Part shown: one piece after another, positions 41,609 through 52,954 of the stretch | Layout of the letters: every line of letters starts with the position of its first letter | Numbering within the stretch: the stretch's first letter is position 1 | Source of the DNA: Cylindrotheca closterium | Lineage: Eukaryota; Bacillariophyta; Bacillariophyceae; Bacillariales; Bacillariaceae | Direction: 5' to 3' | DNA: 64,000 nt | Assembly: GCA_933822405.4 (NCBI GenBank) | Contig: CAKOGP040001958.1 | Location: forward strand, 186,001-250,000 | Position numbers and translations under genes: made by a program | The notes under the pieces: model-generated | What the model was told of the DNA's origin: nothing | Seen by the model: the letters and a program-made list of their open reading frames with translations, nothing else | Database searches by the model: none

Positions 41609-42888
41609 GCAGTGGTACTAACTGAAGACGACCATTCACCTACGGGTCACTTTTAGGTAAGAAAAATTCGAGAGTATTGAAAAATTATGGATGTTTGAAT
41701 GAGTGAATGTGATGAAAACCTTTTTTTCTATTGGAGCTGTCCGACTGATAGTGACGACACAAACTATTACGCAACTTTTCTGATTCACTTGTAACGACGG
41801 TTCGACACTCTTTTGCAAATCGTCTTTGTTTTCGGGCTCACAGCTTTTTCGTTGGCTTTCATCACAGATCTCAGTGCTTCATGCGTTGCCTCCAGTTGGC
41901 AGCGACTGGGTTCAACAACTGACATGCATTCTTTGAACTTCCTCTCCTCTGGAGTTGACACTCTCACGTGACCCCAAACATTTTGTCGAACGGGTTCCGT
42001 GATGGAATACTAGTTTGGGCGGTGTCGAGTTCGGTATCGGAGCAATTGTGGCTTGTGTAGTTTTGAGGTCAATTGTGAATGGGTTCCTCCACAATGACAT
42101 GCATAAACTCCTGTGGCAACACTTCGTAGTTATGTAATAATAGTCATTGCGTATTTCACCGCCCCAACAATACGGTATTGTTGTGTCGAATAGGTTCCAC
42201 AGTGGAATGATCGTTCTGTTGGTATCACACAGGCAACTGCGGAGTAATGTATGGTCAAGGCTTGGTAGTCCCAGCGCAAAAATCCGGTACCAGGTAGTTG
42301 GGGTAGAGAAGGGGAGTTCCACAAGTGACAAAGCTTTGGCTCAAGCTAAGTTCAAGAGGGCGAATGGCTTCCACCACAAATGATACGAAACCACTTGATA
42401 ATTCTGGCTAAACCTAAACAGATTACTTAAAAAACGAAGTATCTTGGCGAATAGGTTCCACAATGGAATATTGAATTCAGGCCAATGTAGGATGTGGTCG
42501 AGGATTGGTAGGTTCCACAATCTGGTGTGGAATTCAACCTACGGTAAACTGGTAGTTGTTCCTGCGTCTCTGATCAGATGTGGAGTGAGGAACGCATTCT
42601 TCAATAAAAGAACATCTTCGGGGCTTTAAAATTCTTGAGGAACGTGCGTCGCTAAGCATGATGATATAGAGAACAGTTCCGAGGTATTCCACAGCGTCGA
42701 ACACTGAAACTATTCTACATTGTGGCTTGGCCACATTATTTTTCCGATCGAATTCACTGACACTTTTGTTAGACAAATTTGAAACCAGGCATGAGATATA
42801 TTAACAGAATTTTGTTCCACGGTTTCCGACGGACAATCTTGGTTGAACTCAGACTCGAAGGAATTCGGGAGAATGGGAACTCGTGAGA
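41609..42888. repeat. Gene-free region with repeated TTCCAC..GTGGAA motifs
   Basis: No gene is supported. A motif of the form GTCGAATAGGTTCCACARTGGAAT recurs at about 41984-42008 (degenerate), 42184-42208 and 42445-42469; a fourth inverted form is at 42511-42532. Each centre is a small inverted repeat (TTCCAC / GTGGAA). It may be a decayed transposable element. Confidence 0.45.
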
Positions 42889-43749
42889 ATGGGAACTCGT
42901 CCATCCCACTTTATTGCCATACTTTCGCAAAACACAAAAATGAACAGAGAGATCCTCGTTATGCACCCACTTGGTCATCACCACGTTGACATGATGCCAG
43001 AGCCTACTCCCATTGCCGTTCATGATATGACGATTGTGGATCGTGTAAGTCTCAATGATGCGAGATTCGTCCGCGACAGTCTACGAAGCGGCATTCTGGC
43101 TCTCTTGAATTCTTCAGGAAGTCCACTACTGGCATCCAATGCATCCAATATCGAACATCAAGACTGTTCGGTCGCCTCGCCGCCGATAAAACGTCACTCC
43201 CTCAATGAAGAACTATGTTGCAAGAGCGACTCTGAAAGTTTAAGCGATGGATTGACCTCCACCAAGAGCCACTCGGAGAAGTGGCACCAACGATATCAAG
43301 ATCTTGTTCAATTCCGTTCCAAACACGGCCACTGCCTTGTCCCTCTTGACTGGCCTGAGAATCCAGCACTCGCTCATTGGATCAAGCACCAACGAGGTCA
43401 ACACAAGACAAAACAATCCGGAAAGCACTCTACCTTGACCAATTCTCGAGAACAAGCTCTCGATAAGCTTGGTTTTGTGTGGGATTCTCACCGCGCCACT
43501 TGGGAAGAACGATTCCATGAACTTGTTGAATTCCAATCCAACCATGGACACTCCAATCTCCCAAGCAGATACGATGCAAACCCACGACTGTCCACATGGG
43601 TCAAGTGCCAAAGGAGGCAATTCAAACTCTTTCAGCAAGGAAAGAAGAGTCATATGACTACAGAGAGAATTGCCAAGCTCTCCAGTATCGGCTTTGTCTG
43701 GTATCCACGACAAACCACAAAGGTGTCTGTTGGACTGTTGCCACTCTAA
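42889..43749 (+). CDS. Helicase-associated (HA) domain protein, two repeats
   Basis: A protein of 286 aa from the first ATG (42889); ATG 42940 (MNREILVMHPL) in the better context AAAAATG would give 269 aa. Two HA repeats (about 65 aa each, a W...F...HGH...L..W...QR pattern) are visible: residues ~128-195 (WHQRYQDLVQFRSKHGHC, then HWIKHQRG) and ~205-270 (WEERFHELVEFQSNHGHS, then TWVKCQRR). HA repeats are small helical DNA-binding modules, common in stramenopile proteins without any helicase domain, as here. The N-terminal half is disordered. Two direct 16-bp units (GAGAATGGGAACTCGT) cover the first ATG. It is probably a nuclear DNA-binding protein. Confidence 0.7.
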   Translation: MGTRPSHFIAILSQNTKMNREILVMHPLGHHHVDMMPEPTPIAVHDMTIVDRVSLNDARFVRDSLRSGILALLNSSGSPLLASNASNIEHQDCSVASPPIKRHSLNEELCCKSDSESLSDGLTSTKSHSEKWHQRYQDLVQFRSKHGHCLVPLDWPENPALAHWIKHQRGQHKTKQSGKHSTLTNSREQALDKLGFVWDSHRATWEERFHELVEFQSNHGHSNLPSRYDANPRLSTWVKCQRRQFKLFQQGKKSHMTTERIAKLSSIGFVWYPRQTTKVSVGLLPL

Positions 43750-44332
43750 TAAGAGTAGCACTTTACACTTCTCTCTTGCTCTCAATATCGGTACCGTTCC
43801 AGCTCAGAATATAAAACATTTGTTTTACATTACAATAGAAAATATCCTACAATAATAAAATCGACATATTTCGCTATTTGCACATATTTTGTACTCTTAT
43901 GATACCACTCTCGAGACCCACTTTCGAACTTGTTTCGCATTTTAGAGCGAAAATCTGATAAGTAGGTTGAAAAATATACTTAATACCGTTTTCGCGGGCG
44001 TTTATTGGGAGTTCGTTGCATATAACGCTTTCAGAACAATTTAGCTATCTAATCCCCTTGCTCTTGGGCGCATGTGGCAACATGCTATTACGATCTCGTG
44101 TATCTGTCTGTGATAAAAATACTTGACCTTGTGTTGGCCTTCCTCTTGGCGTCCTTGTTTCGCTTGTAGATAACCAAGAAGGAAGTTAATTTCAGACTTC
44201 TAGAAAGACACTACTGGATGTACTAGATCTTGAGTCAGCACAAAGCTCTCCTGTGAAAAGGCAACAAATCAGTCGCTTGGGTTTCTGGGAACACAATTGG
44301 AAGAGTACATTGACGGATACACCGCCGTGTGA
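43750..44332. other. Intergenic spacer
   Basis: No gene, RNA or repeat is recognised. Confidence 0.5.
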
Positions 44333-47300
44333 ATGGAATCCTTTCAAGAAGGGGACATTGTAGTCCCTCTAGATGGTAGTCAACGTTCCAGGACGAGAAG
44401 TCGGCGGAGGTCTTCTGGACAGTCGCTGGAAGGCTCTGCGCATTCTACGAGCAGCTACACGTTTGAAGAGGTTGATTCTGTGTACTCAGAGTACACCCTT
44501 GAGTCTCTGGACGACTCTTCCTCATTCCACAATTCATTTTCCTCCATGAACGATGCCGTGGCACATGCTGAACCACCAACAAATGTTGAAATCCCTGCAT
44601 CCTCAGATTCTCTGAGTGAAATGAAGAATTTTCTGAGAAGCGAACTTGGGCTTGAGACACCGGTAAAGGTGGAACCAAAGGAAGAAGAGCCAAAGAAAAA
44701 AGCACCAAAGAACGAGGCACTGACCGAAATGCAGACGTATCTGAGAAGTGAGCTTGGCATTGATATGCTGCAGAAGGCGCCATCGTCATCACCATCTTCA
44801 GGTTCTCAGAATTCAACAATCGTCCCTGGTTTGGATCTTCCTGCTTCCTCCGTTTCGGTGGACAACAGCAAGGAATTGGCCGAGGAATCCGAACTAGCTC
44901 GAAGTATAGCGGCACTGAAAGAAGGGGTCGACATCGAAGTAATTGAATACGTCGTGAGCGATGATGAATTCGCGGAAGAGATTATTGATGATGTCTTTGA
45001 TCACATGGGAGGCCTGGAGGGAAGAGATTCTGTCATGCTAGAGTCATTTGGGCTACACAGTATTGTGGAAGTAGCAGACTCTGAATATGGCAGTGATATC
45101 GATGATAGCGGACATCTTAAGCGGATATCAGAAGTCTCAATATTGTCAGATTTTCCAATGGTTGGAGATACCGATGATGAAGTGGATACAGAACCAATTG
45201 AGCCCCAAACAACTGGACTCCACGAAACAGCGAAAAATTCAAAGCAAGAAAAGATAAATGTGGAGGAATCACCAGGGTCTGCTGAACTCGGAAAGGCAAC
45301 ATCTCCAAAGTCTAGCAAGAAAGCTGCAAAATGGAAGGATAGGCTCAAGAAGAAACGAGACAATTATAAGTCTGAAGGAGAACACGATGACGACAAAATG
45401 GATATTAATATTGTTTCATCGGACGAGCCAGAAAATCAAGCGACAGTATCTGCAACATCGGCAGCCAAAGACTCGGGTACTGGTCCCTCCAAGTCAAATA
45501 CACTGAAGTCCGAAGAAGACGAATCAAAAGAGAAACAGCACGACGGCAGTCTTACACCAACGCCGGATTTGCGAAAGGAGCCCGAAGCGGACGAAACCAT
45601 ACTAGAAAGTGGCAGTCGTGCGGAAATGACAGAGCTCACGCTCGCCAAGGCTTCACCTGAGTCGAAAAATAATCGTGGAGCAAAGGCCGCGAAATGGAAG
45701 GATCGCCTGCAGAAGAAACGAAGCAAGTCTATCGAAGCAAATGGCGAAAGTGACATTGGTTCTCCGAAATCTTTAAACTCACCCGATGCAAAAGCAGAAG
45801 CAGAATCTAATGCTGCAGGTGCTGATGGCGAGAACGACCTCAAAGATTTCCCAAATGTACCGTTGCACGAAGCAAACGAGAAGAGAGGAAGTGTTCCCAA
45901 GAGCAAAAAAGTTCGAAATGAAGCAGAATCTCTTGATTTTCCTATTGGTGATATCGTCATGAGAGTTGATGGTGTGATGAAGGATAAGCCTAAAGCAAGG
46001 TCTCATTCTGACATGGCACGGGCAATAGAGAATGAAGATACGCCGGAAGAGGGGACTCTATCTATTCCGCCAGCAATTATTAATACATTGGCTCGAGAAG
46101 ACACTATTGGGGAACGAGAAGGGGACGAGCAGAACGATCACGTTGAGCCTGGGGACACATCACATTCTATGCGAATCTTCGATGACGAGTTTGGGAGCGT
46201 TAGCGTACCAACTATACCATTCGACCGCAGTAGTGTATCGTTCGACCTCTCTCTTTCGAATGACAATGATAGTTTTTCGGAGCAAGAAAGCGTGTATTAT
46301 GAACAAAGCTTGAATGATGACACTTTCAGCCGCAGGTCTGGCTCCCGAAGAGATGCTCTGCGTGTATTTGATGACGAGCTCGGAGAATCGGCGAGCTATG
46401 CGCGAGAATCCATCTATTCAATGCGATCAACTCAGAGTACGGTCCTTGAGGAGCTTGAAGAGGACGATATTGATTATGGAGCAACCGGTAGTGACGAAGA
46501 CGGGGATTCGATGCTGTCAGAGGAAGCTTCTGCAGAGCTCCATGAAAGCGATGATAACGAAGCTTCCTCTAGTGCCGGCAACGCATCACGAAACAAGGCA
46601 ACGGCGAAATCGTTACGGGAAAGCAACGGCGAAACAAAAAGCAAGAACAAAATGAAGTTTGAGCTGCCAAACGAGTTGTTGGAATCAATCCATTGTCTCC
46701 AGGAAACCAAGAATGTCGATGAAAATCAAAGTGACAAGGATGGATCGAAAGTTCGTACTACACGAAACGAGACTCCTGTTGAAAATGAAAAAGATGGCAG
46801 TGCTACGTATTCCACGTTACCGCCGACTTGGGAAGATGGCTCGAGGACATTCGGAGATGAAGCTGCCGAATATGCTGGCGCGGGCATTTCCACGGCAGAA
46901 CTCATAGACGAAGCGAGGCAAGATTGTACTCGCTCCGACGACGAGACTGCACAAAATTCCAATGAGGCGCAAATGGATACGAAGGGCAAGAAGAAAGTCA
47001 GAAAGGAGTGGAGTGGAACAAATGATACAGTTGTGGAAACGGACCAAGATATGGGTGCGAAGAGTAATTCAGCCCGAGGCATAATAAAAGTCTTCCCTGG
47101 GAGGCTTCCGCCGAATCAAAGAGTGACGGATAAAGTAACTAGCAGAAGCGTCAGTTTCCTTGCTGCATTCGAGATGACAACAAAGCACCGCCGTCGTGAG
47201 ATTGTGTTAAGGTCTGCAGAGATAGCATCGGAAGGGGTTCTGCCAGTATCGTCAAGTTTCGAAGACCCTGAAAACAAGTATTCAAGAGATAATTGCAGAG

Positions 47301-49231
47301 GTGGCAATCAAGAGCTCGCAGCATCGTTAAAGGCAACGTCAAGAATGGCCACAAGAGCAGGTAGAAAGAAGCTTGTGATGGAATCGATAAAGGCCACGAC
47401 GCCTAAAGAGTCTTGGATATCAAGGATTTTGTCGAGGCAAGATGACATTGACGAGCAAACGCCGGCTACCACCAATGGGGAAATTACCGTGAAGCGTTCG
47501 GCTAGCAGCAATGCTTTTGGGCGAAAGACAAGCTCAAAAATTAATGCGTCGAAACGTTTGAAGGCTGACGGACGAAATAACGATGATTCACACACACAAT
47601 CGAAGAATAAGTCAAAAAACAGGAAAATAATCAACAGTTCAGGAGAGAGTGCAGATACTCTTGAGTTGACAACACTGAGTGAGCCTACTGCGAGTCTTAG
47701 TCTACGTCGCAGTCAAAGTATGGAATTCAAGAAGGACTTGAATCGTGAAATGCAATTCGATAGCACTACTAGAGACGATTCAGATCGAGAGAAAAATACT
47801 TCCAAAAGTGACGAGGGAAAGATACCTCACGAGACTGATGGAGCTGAGCTACTGTCATCGAAGACAAGAAGTAGGAAGCGTTCGAAAACTCGAAGCAGAA
47901 AAGCTCCTGGCCGAAGCAAAAGTTTAGGGACGGAAGACTTTCTCGCAAACTTGAGTCTTACAGAAAGTATGGATCACACAGGAATAAGCTCAGACGATAA
48001 AGACGACGCCGGTGCTGCAAAGGCTACTAAGAGAACACGTAATCGTACTCGAGGCGTTGGTCGTAGCTCAAGTATGGGGCCCTTGGAAAGATCACGCCTC
48101 AAGCGACGCGAAGAGAAGAACAATGGAGAGGGTATGGCTCCAACTGGTGGGAGTAGGAGCGGAGATGTCAAAGAGAAGAGAGCTAATGCGCCTTGTGAAA
48201 GTGAGTTTATTGCACCTAATAGTCCGAGAAGACAACGAAGTAAAAGTCAAAAAGAACAGCAGAATATTGGTGTCGAAGAAAATTCCGATATCCTTCTTTC
48301 GCCAACGAAGAATCGAAGGCGAAGAAATAGCGGAAGCAAATCACCGAGAGTAGAAAAACTAAGTCTTCGACGTAAAAAAAGTGGAGGCGGGACGAAATCC
48401 CCCAGAAATGGCAATCGAAAGACGATTGACAATACCCGCTCTCCTTCTTTGAGAAAAAAGAGTTTAGAGGTGCTTCAATCTCCCAGCGCAAGGAAAATGA
48501 TCGTCAATTTGACAGAAGACCGGAAAGATGAGCTTAAGTCTCCGAGAAAGAATCGGTCTAACGCCGCTGACATGAGATCGCCGAAAGCGGAAAAGCCAAA
48601 TCTACGACGCAAAAAGAGTGGCGATGGAAAGTCACCAAGAAATTCCAGCCGAAAGTCAATTGACAAAACCCGTACTCCTACCGCCAAAAAGAAGAGCATA
48701 GTTGCTATACCAGACTTGGAATCTGACAAAATCCGTTCCCCAACCACGAAAAAGAAAGCCATTGATACAGTACCGGATCTAGAATCTGAATTGAGGTCTC
48801 CGAGGAAAGCTCACTTTAATAGACGGAGTTTGGAAAGCAAGCCACAAAAGCTGGCAAAGAAGGATGGTGCGTCAAAGCGAAGGCAAAGCGACAGTCCTAC
48901 GGAGAAGCCCCCCCCTCCTCCTGATGACGCAAGTCGACAGAGTAGAGCCACAGCGGACCAGCAGTCTGCATTCATGTCGTATTACGACTCCGTGCGTACT
49001 CCACCATCGAGAAGAAGCATTCTAAAGAATGGCGACGAACTATTGGCCCTGCAGATCTCGGAATCATCGCCATCGGTATCGCCGACACCATCAACCAAGC
49101 AAAAGAAGAGCAAGCTGCGGCGGGGTCAAAGTGAGAATGCCATAGAGAAAGGAATCGATGTCGAGCCACCTGCGGCTGTAGAAGATATTTGGGGGTTGGT
49201 TAAATGGAGAGATCAAGTCGATAGACTATAA
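44333..49231 (+). CDS. Very long disordered Ser/Lys/Glu-rich protein
   Basis: A single exon of 4.9 kb, 1632 aa, almost all charged or small residues, with no membrane segment or recognisable fold. It contains internal duplications: LSEMKNFLRSELGL (44612) and LTEMQTYLRSELGI (44720); KKAAKWKDRLKKKR (~45316) and AKAAKWKDRLQKKR (~45680); FDDEFGS (~46180) and FDDELGE (~46368). The last ~300 residues are basic RSP/SPR repeats (RRKKSGGGTKSPRN, RRKKSGDGKSPRN), similar to proline-directed kinase targets. It ends in the ordered-looking EDIWGLVKWRDQVDRL. No family is recognised; the basic SP-rich tail suggests a nuclear or cytoskeletal binding protein, but this is a guess. Confidence 0.75.
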   Translation: MESFQEGDIVVPLDGSQRSRTRSRRRSSGQSLEGSAHSTSSYTFEEVDSVYSEYTLESLDDSSSFHNSFSSMNDAVAHAEPPTNVEIPASSDSLSEMKNFLRSELGLETPVKVEPKEEEPKKKAPKNEALTEMQTYLRSELGIDMLQKAPSSSPSSGSQNSTIVPGLDLPASSVSVDNSKELAEESELARSIAALKEGVDIEVIEYVVSDDEFAEEIIDDVFDHMGGLEGRDSVMLESFGLHSIVEVADSEYGSDIDDSGHLKRISEVSILSDFPMVGDTDDEVDTEPIEPQTTGLHETAKNSKQEKINVEESPGSAELGKATSPKSSKKAAKWKDRLKKKRDNYKSEGEHDDDKMDINIVSSDEPENQATVSATSAAKDSGTGPSKSNTLKSEEDESKEKQHDGSLTPTPDLRKEPEADETILESGSRAEMTELTLAKASPESKNNRGAKAAKWKDRLQKKRSKSIEANGESDIGSPKSLNSPDAKAEAESNAAGADGENDLKDFPNVPLHEANEKRGSVPKSKKVRNEAESLDFPIGDIVMRVDGVMKDKPKARSHSDMARAIENEDTPEEGTLSIPPAIINTLAREDTIGEREGDEQNDHVEPGDTSHSMRIFDDEFGSVSVPTIPFDRSSVSFDLSLSNDNDSFSEQESVYYEQSLNDDTFSRRSGSRRDALRVFDDELGESASYARESIYSMRSTQSTVLEELEEDDIDYGATGSDEDGDSMLSEEASAELHESDDNEASSSAGNASRNKATAKSLRESNGETKSKNKMKFELPNELLESIHCLQETKNVDENQSDKDGSKVRTTRNETPVENEKDGSATYSTLPPTWEDGSRTFGDEAAEYAGAGISTAELIDEARQDCTRSDDETAQNSNEAQMDTKGKKKVRKEWSGTNDTVVETDQDMGAKSNSARGIIKVFPGRLPPNQRVTDKVTSRSVSFLAAFEMTTKHRRREIVLRSAEIASEGVLPVSSSFEDPENKYSRDNCRGGNQELAASLKATSRMATRAGRKKLVMESIKATTPKESWISRILSRQDDIDEQTPATTNGEITVKRSASSNAFGRKTSSKINASKRLKADGRNNDDSHTQSKNKSKNRKIINSSGESADTLELTTLSEPTASLSLRRSQSMEFKKDLNREMQFDSTTRDDSDREKNTSKSDEGKIPHETDGAELLSSKTRSRKRSKTRSRKAPGRSKSLGTEDFLANLSLTESMDHTGISSDDKDDAGAAKATKRTRNRTRGVGRSSSMGPLERSRLKRREEKNNGEGMAPTGGSRSGDVKEKRANAPCESEFIAPNSPRRQRSKSQKEQQNIGVEENSDILLSPTKNRRRRNSGSKSPRVEKLSLRRKKSGGGTKSPRNGNRKTIDNTRSPSLRKKSLEVLQSPSARKMIVNLTEDRKDELKSPRKNRSNAADMRSPKAEKPNLRRKKSGDGKSPRNSSRKSIDKTRTPTAKKKSIVAIPDLESDKIRSPTTKKKAIDTVPDLESELRSPRKAHFNRRSLESKPQKLAKKDGASKRRQSDSPTEKPPPPPDDASRQSRATADQQSAFMSYYDSVRTPPSRRSILKNGDELLALQISESSPSVSPTPSTKQKKSKLRRGQSENAIEKGIDVEPPAAVEDIWGLVKWRDQVDRL

Positions 49232-49336
49232 TATAGGCGAATGAGGAACATTTTGTACCAAAGACTAGAAAATCCGATGATTGTTTTCCTTTGTTCGATA
49301 TTGCTGGTTGCAGACCAGCGCCAAATGCCAAGCAAT

Positions 49337-52300
49337 TCACATTCCACTTTCATGTTTAGAAGCGCTCCTTTTGTAGACCCTTGTGTCTTCCAACATTGAG
49401 CGCATCATATTATTTATAAGCGTGCCTTCCAAAACTAGAACTTTGTCAATTTCGGCAGCCTCCTCTCTAAAAGTTGCCGCTTCTTCATCCCTGCCTAGGA
49501 CGTGTGCAATGTCTCGACAGGTTTCAGCCACCAAATACCGATTGTTCTTCTTCCTAAAGACTTTTAACGACTTCTGATAAAGGTCAATTACATCGTGCAA
49601 ATCTCCGCCTTGTTGCTTCAAGACATTCGCCATGCCCCGAAATGTGGTAGCTATCATAGCATGTTCTTCTCAAGTGCAAACTTGTACTTCGCAATGGCAT
49701 CATCAAGTTTCCCTTGAAGGCAGAAAACACGTCCAATATTTTGGTAGGTTTCAGCAACCGACCAGTGTTCGTTTCCAAGATTTGCCAATTTGATGTCCAG
49801 CGACTCTGAATATACCTTCATGGCGCCTTCAAGTTTGTTTTGTTCAACGAGTACACTGCCAATGTGATTCAGCGTATCTGCCTTCGGCAAGCTGCCTTCC
49901 TCTCCGGGCAAATCACCCTCGATGTCGAGTGCTTTCTTTTAAAAATCCAATGCCTTGTCAATCTTTCCTTCCTGAGCCACTACCATGGCAATGCACCGAT
50001 ATGTATCAACAATCGATATGTGAGTACTTTCCAAAACCTTTGCTTGTATTTCTAGAGGCTTGCTTGAAGGAGCTCAAGAGCCTCCGAAAAAAAAACCTTG
50101 TTCGTGCAACACCCGCTGAATGTCCTTGTAACCATCAGCCACGATGGGGCTCTCTGGCCCATGTTTTTTCATCAGAAGCTCCAACAGTTTCCCGAAAGCT
50201 CGCAATGCCCAGTTGTATTCACACAGCTGATCTCGAAAGTGCCTTCCCAAGCGTGCGAGCCTATCTTCGTCTGCACCTTTTCCCAGGAGCTTCTTCAATG
50301 CACGATCATCCATAACCCCACCCTAGCGACTCATTTCCAAGTCCTCAAGGCGATCTTTGAGAATTTTAGTAGCACCAGCGAAAAACTTACGAAAGTACTC
50401 GTAGTAGTGATGAGAGTGGCTTGAGGTCTTTGTGATGGACCTGAATCTCACAAATATGTTTGAATCTGTAAACCTCGTGAACAACATCGATCTGAATACA
50501 CATATTGATATCGCAGTAGCCAGACAGTCAAAGTCGGCTTTGCAATTCTATTCTTGGCTTTCACGATATGAATTGCAGGATCTTCATGCATCATTTCCTT
50601 CACCGTTGTGGCTGCTGTACCATGTACACTTTGTTGCTGATAAGACGGCTTGAACTTGCCGTCTTCACCACCTGATGCTTCAATTCCGTCGGAGTCCATC
50701 TCTATTGAAAAATTGGCAATTACTTGCAGCTCATCCACTTCTAAATACTTGGCATCCATTTGCTTCCGGCAATCGAGATATTGGCCAAGAGTGTAGAGGA
50801 AGGTCATCGTTTCTGGACGCAATTTTGAGTTGCTTGATGCCCTCGTCTTTGATGCCTCGATGATCAAGGAGATCAAGTGAGCTCGTCTGCATTTCGCTTG
50901 TTCGGCAGGATTAAGTTCTGGAGCTTCTTCTTCTTTGACATTGTCTGGGTTCTCATATAGCGCTCCATCTGGCCAACCATAGTCGGTATCATAGTTCACT
51001 ACGCTGTCAGCTCGCGAAGGACATTGTCGACCAATCAAGGGACATCCAACATTGGGTTGTTCCCTTGTTGCGTACGGATGCGAACCACGAGGACCATATT
51101 CTTTCATATGGCGTTCGTAAGTGTTCAGCATTTCTTTCAAGTTACTCTTCATAGTCGAGAACCAACCAATTTTTCGGTTCGTAGCATCATCACGAACTTT
51201 CTGTTTCTCCCAAGTCAAAGCAATCTCCTTTAAATGTTCATACAACGCTCGTCGCTCAGTCAATGTAAGTCCTGCTACTCCCAAGGCATCGAGCTCGACT
51301 CATCGGCATGCATATTTGCAATAACTGCTGCTCGAATCAGCTCAAGAACACTCGTTCTCTAGAACTTTTTTCAAGAGTACATACAAACTTGCCTTTCTAA
51401 CCAATGTCCTTGGAAAAACTTTCGAACTTGGACTTTCGAAACGTAACAAATCATTCTCACTCATCTGGCGGATATTGAGGGGCATGTGACGTCGGAGCTT
51501 CATCAAGGCATCCACGTTGCCATCAGCGTGAGAATCTTCCCACTCCTTCTCCTTCTTGGCTTGCTCTACTTTGAATTCGTCTGTTTCCACCAGAACGCTA
51601 CTGAAATGAGCGAATGCTCGATCAAGACGAAGGTATTCGCAACGGGTACTGATCTGGAGTTTCTTATCTGGAAGAATAATGTCAGCGCTTCCAATTTCTT
51701 GCATTCGCTCAGAAACTTGATTGCCTTTTTCTTTGCAGCCAGAGTAACTTAGGTCATTGTAGTCTTCCAGAGAGTTGGCGTTGTCCCATTTTCTTTTCGA
51801 GCTATCCATTGTTCTTTATCATCGTCATCATATTCATTTCTCCCCGTTAGCTCTTGCCAATACGCATCAATCTCATTCTGAAGTACAGCTCGTTTGTCCT
51901 TGTACCTTTTGGACCAAAACCAGAAAGTGAGAATCTTTTGCTCCTTTGCCGTGATTTGTTTGACAAGTGTATCATAGTCCAAGTCTGCAATGTTCGCCAT
52001 ATCAACTTTCGTGTCGCCCTCGGATTCGGACTCAGAAACGGTATCATTCCCATAAATTGGAGTTGGTTTCTCATCGTCCACAGTCTGTTCAGCAGCGAAA
52101 GAAGCGGGCGCAACTGCAGTAAATTCCGCCGACGAATTTCCAACCGTCGATCTCATCATTGCATCTATTACACTTGGTGCAACACCAGCCTGTAGCATCT
52201 TTTGCTGAACTGCACCTGACAGCAAACCCATCTTGAGCATTTTCTTGTAGCTCTCAATGACTTGAGATTCTTCGTCTTCATCGGATCGTTCCACCCTAAT

Positions 52301-52471
52301 ACTACTAGCACCAGATTCCATCACTGCATCTATTACACTTGGTGCAACACCAGCCTGTAGCATCTTTTGCTGAACTGCACCTGACGGCAAACCCATCTTG
52401 AGCATTTTCGTGTACTTGGCAACAGTTTCATTCTCTTGAGCCATGTTCGGATCGCGATGTTTAGTTTTCAT
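49337..52471 (-). pseudogene. Decayed TPR (kinesin-light-chain-like) gene with a duplicated N-terminal motif
   Basis: Coding-like sequence runs for 3.1 kb on the minus strand but jumps frame repeatedly. From ATG 52471 the first open part carries two near-identical copies of a MLKMGL-x-SGAVQQKMLQAG motif. Frame changes or stops follow near 51770, 51335, 50540 and at TAG ~50328; later at a nine-A run (50087-50095), ~50052, TAA ~49940 and ~49655. The last kilobase has clear TPRs (THISIVDTYRCIAMVVAQEG; HWSVAETYQNIGRVFCLQG). Introns do not explain the joins well, since the frames often overlap. A few lesions, above all the homopolymer one, could be assembly errors. It may be two adjacent genes, because a fresh ATG occurs at 50313. 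Confidence 0.7.
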
Positions 52472-52645
52472 TATCTGCAAAGACAATGGTGCGTGTGCGG
52501 ATAATGTCTTACTGACACTTTGTTTGGGGTTGGGGATTTTCTATGCACCGCTATCTAAGATAGCCTATATGTACTGCTGTTCTCCGTGTGTGTGCGTTCG
52601 TAGTATTTTGCTTGGTGTGTAGCTGGTGGGTTGTGGTGTGAAGCG

Positions 52646-52767
52646 GGTCGAACTGATCGAGTAATAGACTCGATTCGTTCGACCAATCTCAGAAATCCCG
52701 TGTGCGGTATTACTGAGATCTGCTTTCCTACCAGGCACCGCCGATATGGTAAAATGGAGGCGGTGCC
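52646..52767. repeat. Three consecutive perfect hairpins
   Basis: Hairpin 1 (52646-52684): outer stem GGTCGAA/TTCGACC and inner stem ATCGAGT/ACTCGAT around a five-base loop. Hairpin 2 (52686-52719): ATCTCAG/CTGAGAT with inner near-pairing. Hairpin 3 (52734-52767): GGCACCGCC/GGCGGTGCC, loop of 16. They lie 3' of the C-terminal fragment at 52827-52954 on the minus strand. No named RNA family is recognised. The rest of 52472-52826 has no gene. Confidence 0.75.
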
Positions 52768-52826
52768 CAACAGGGCGGGTGGGGTTTGGGAGAGAAAAAT
52801 TACGACACAAGTGGGTGAATTCAATC

Positions 52827-52954
52827 TCAGTCGATAAACTGGGCATCATTGCCTCGGCGCATCGACAACAACTTTTGACGGTCGAAGGCCGTTCGGCCTT
52901 TGTCCGTCTGTAACACAGTGTAGTCAAAGTGATCGAACAGTGTGCCTGCGGTCT
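52827..52954 (-). pseudogene. C-terminal coding fragment of a repeated (probably mobile) element, copy b
   Basis: The second copy of the ~128-bp unit found at 9022-9149. It reads GTLFDHFDYTVLQTDKGR, then ...LLSMRRGNDAQFID and a TGA at 52829-52827. Similarity continues a further ~30 bp 3' of the stop (to GGGAGAGAAAAATT) and ends abruptly on the 5' side at an AT-rich block. The protein is not recognised. Confidence 0.55.
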
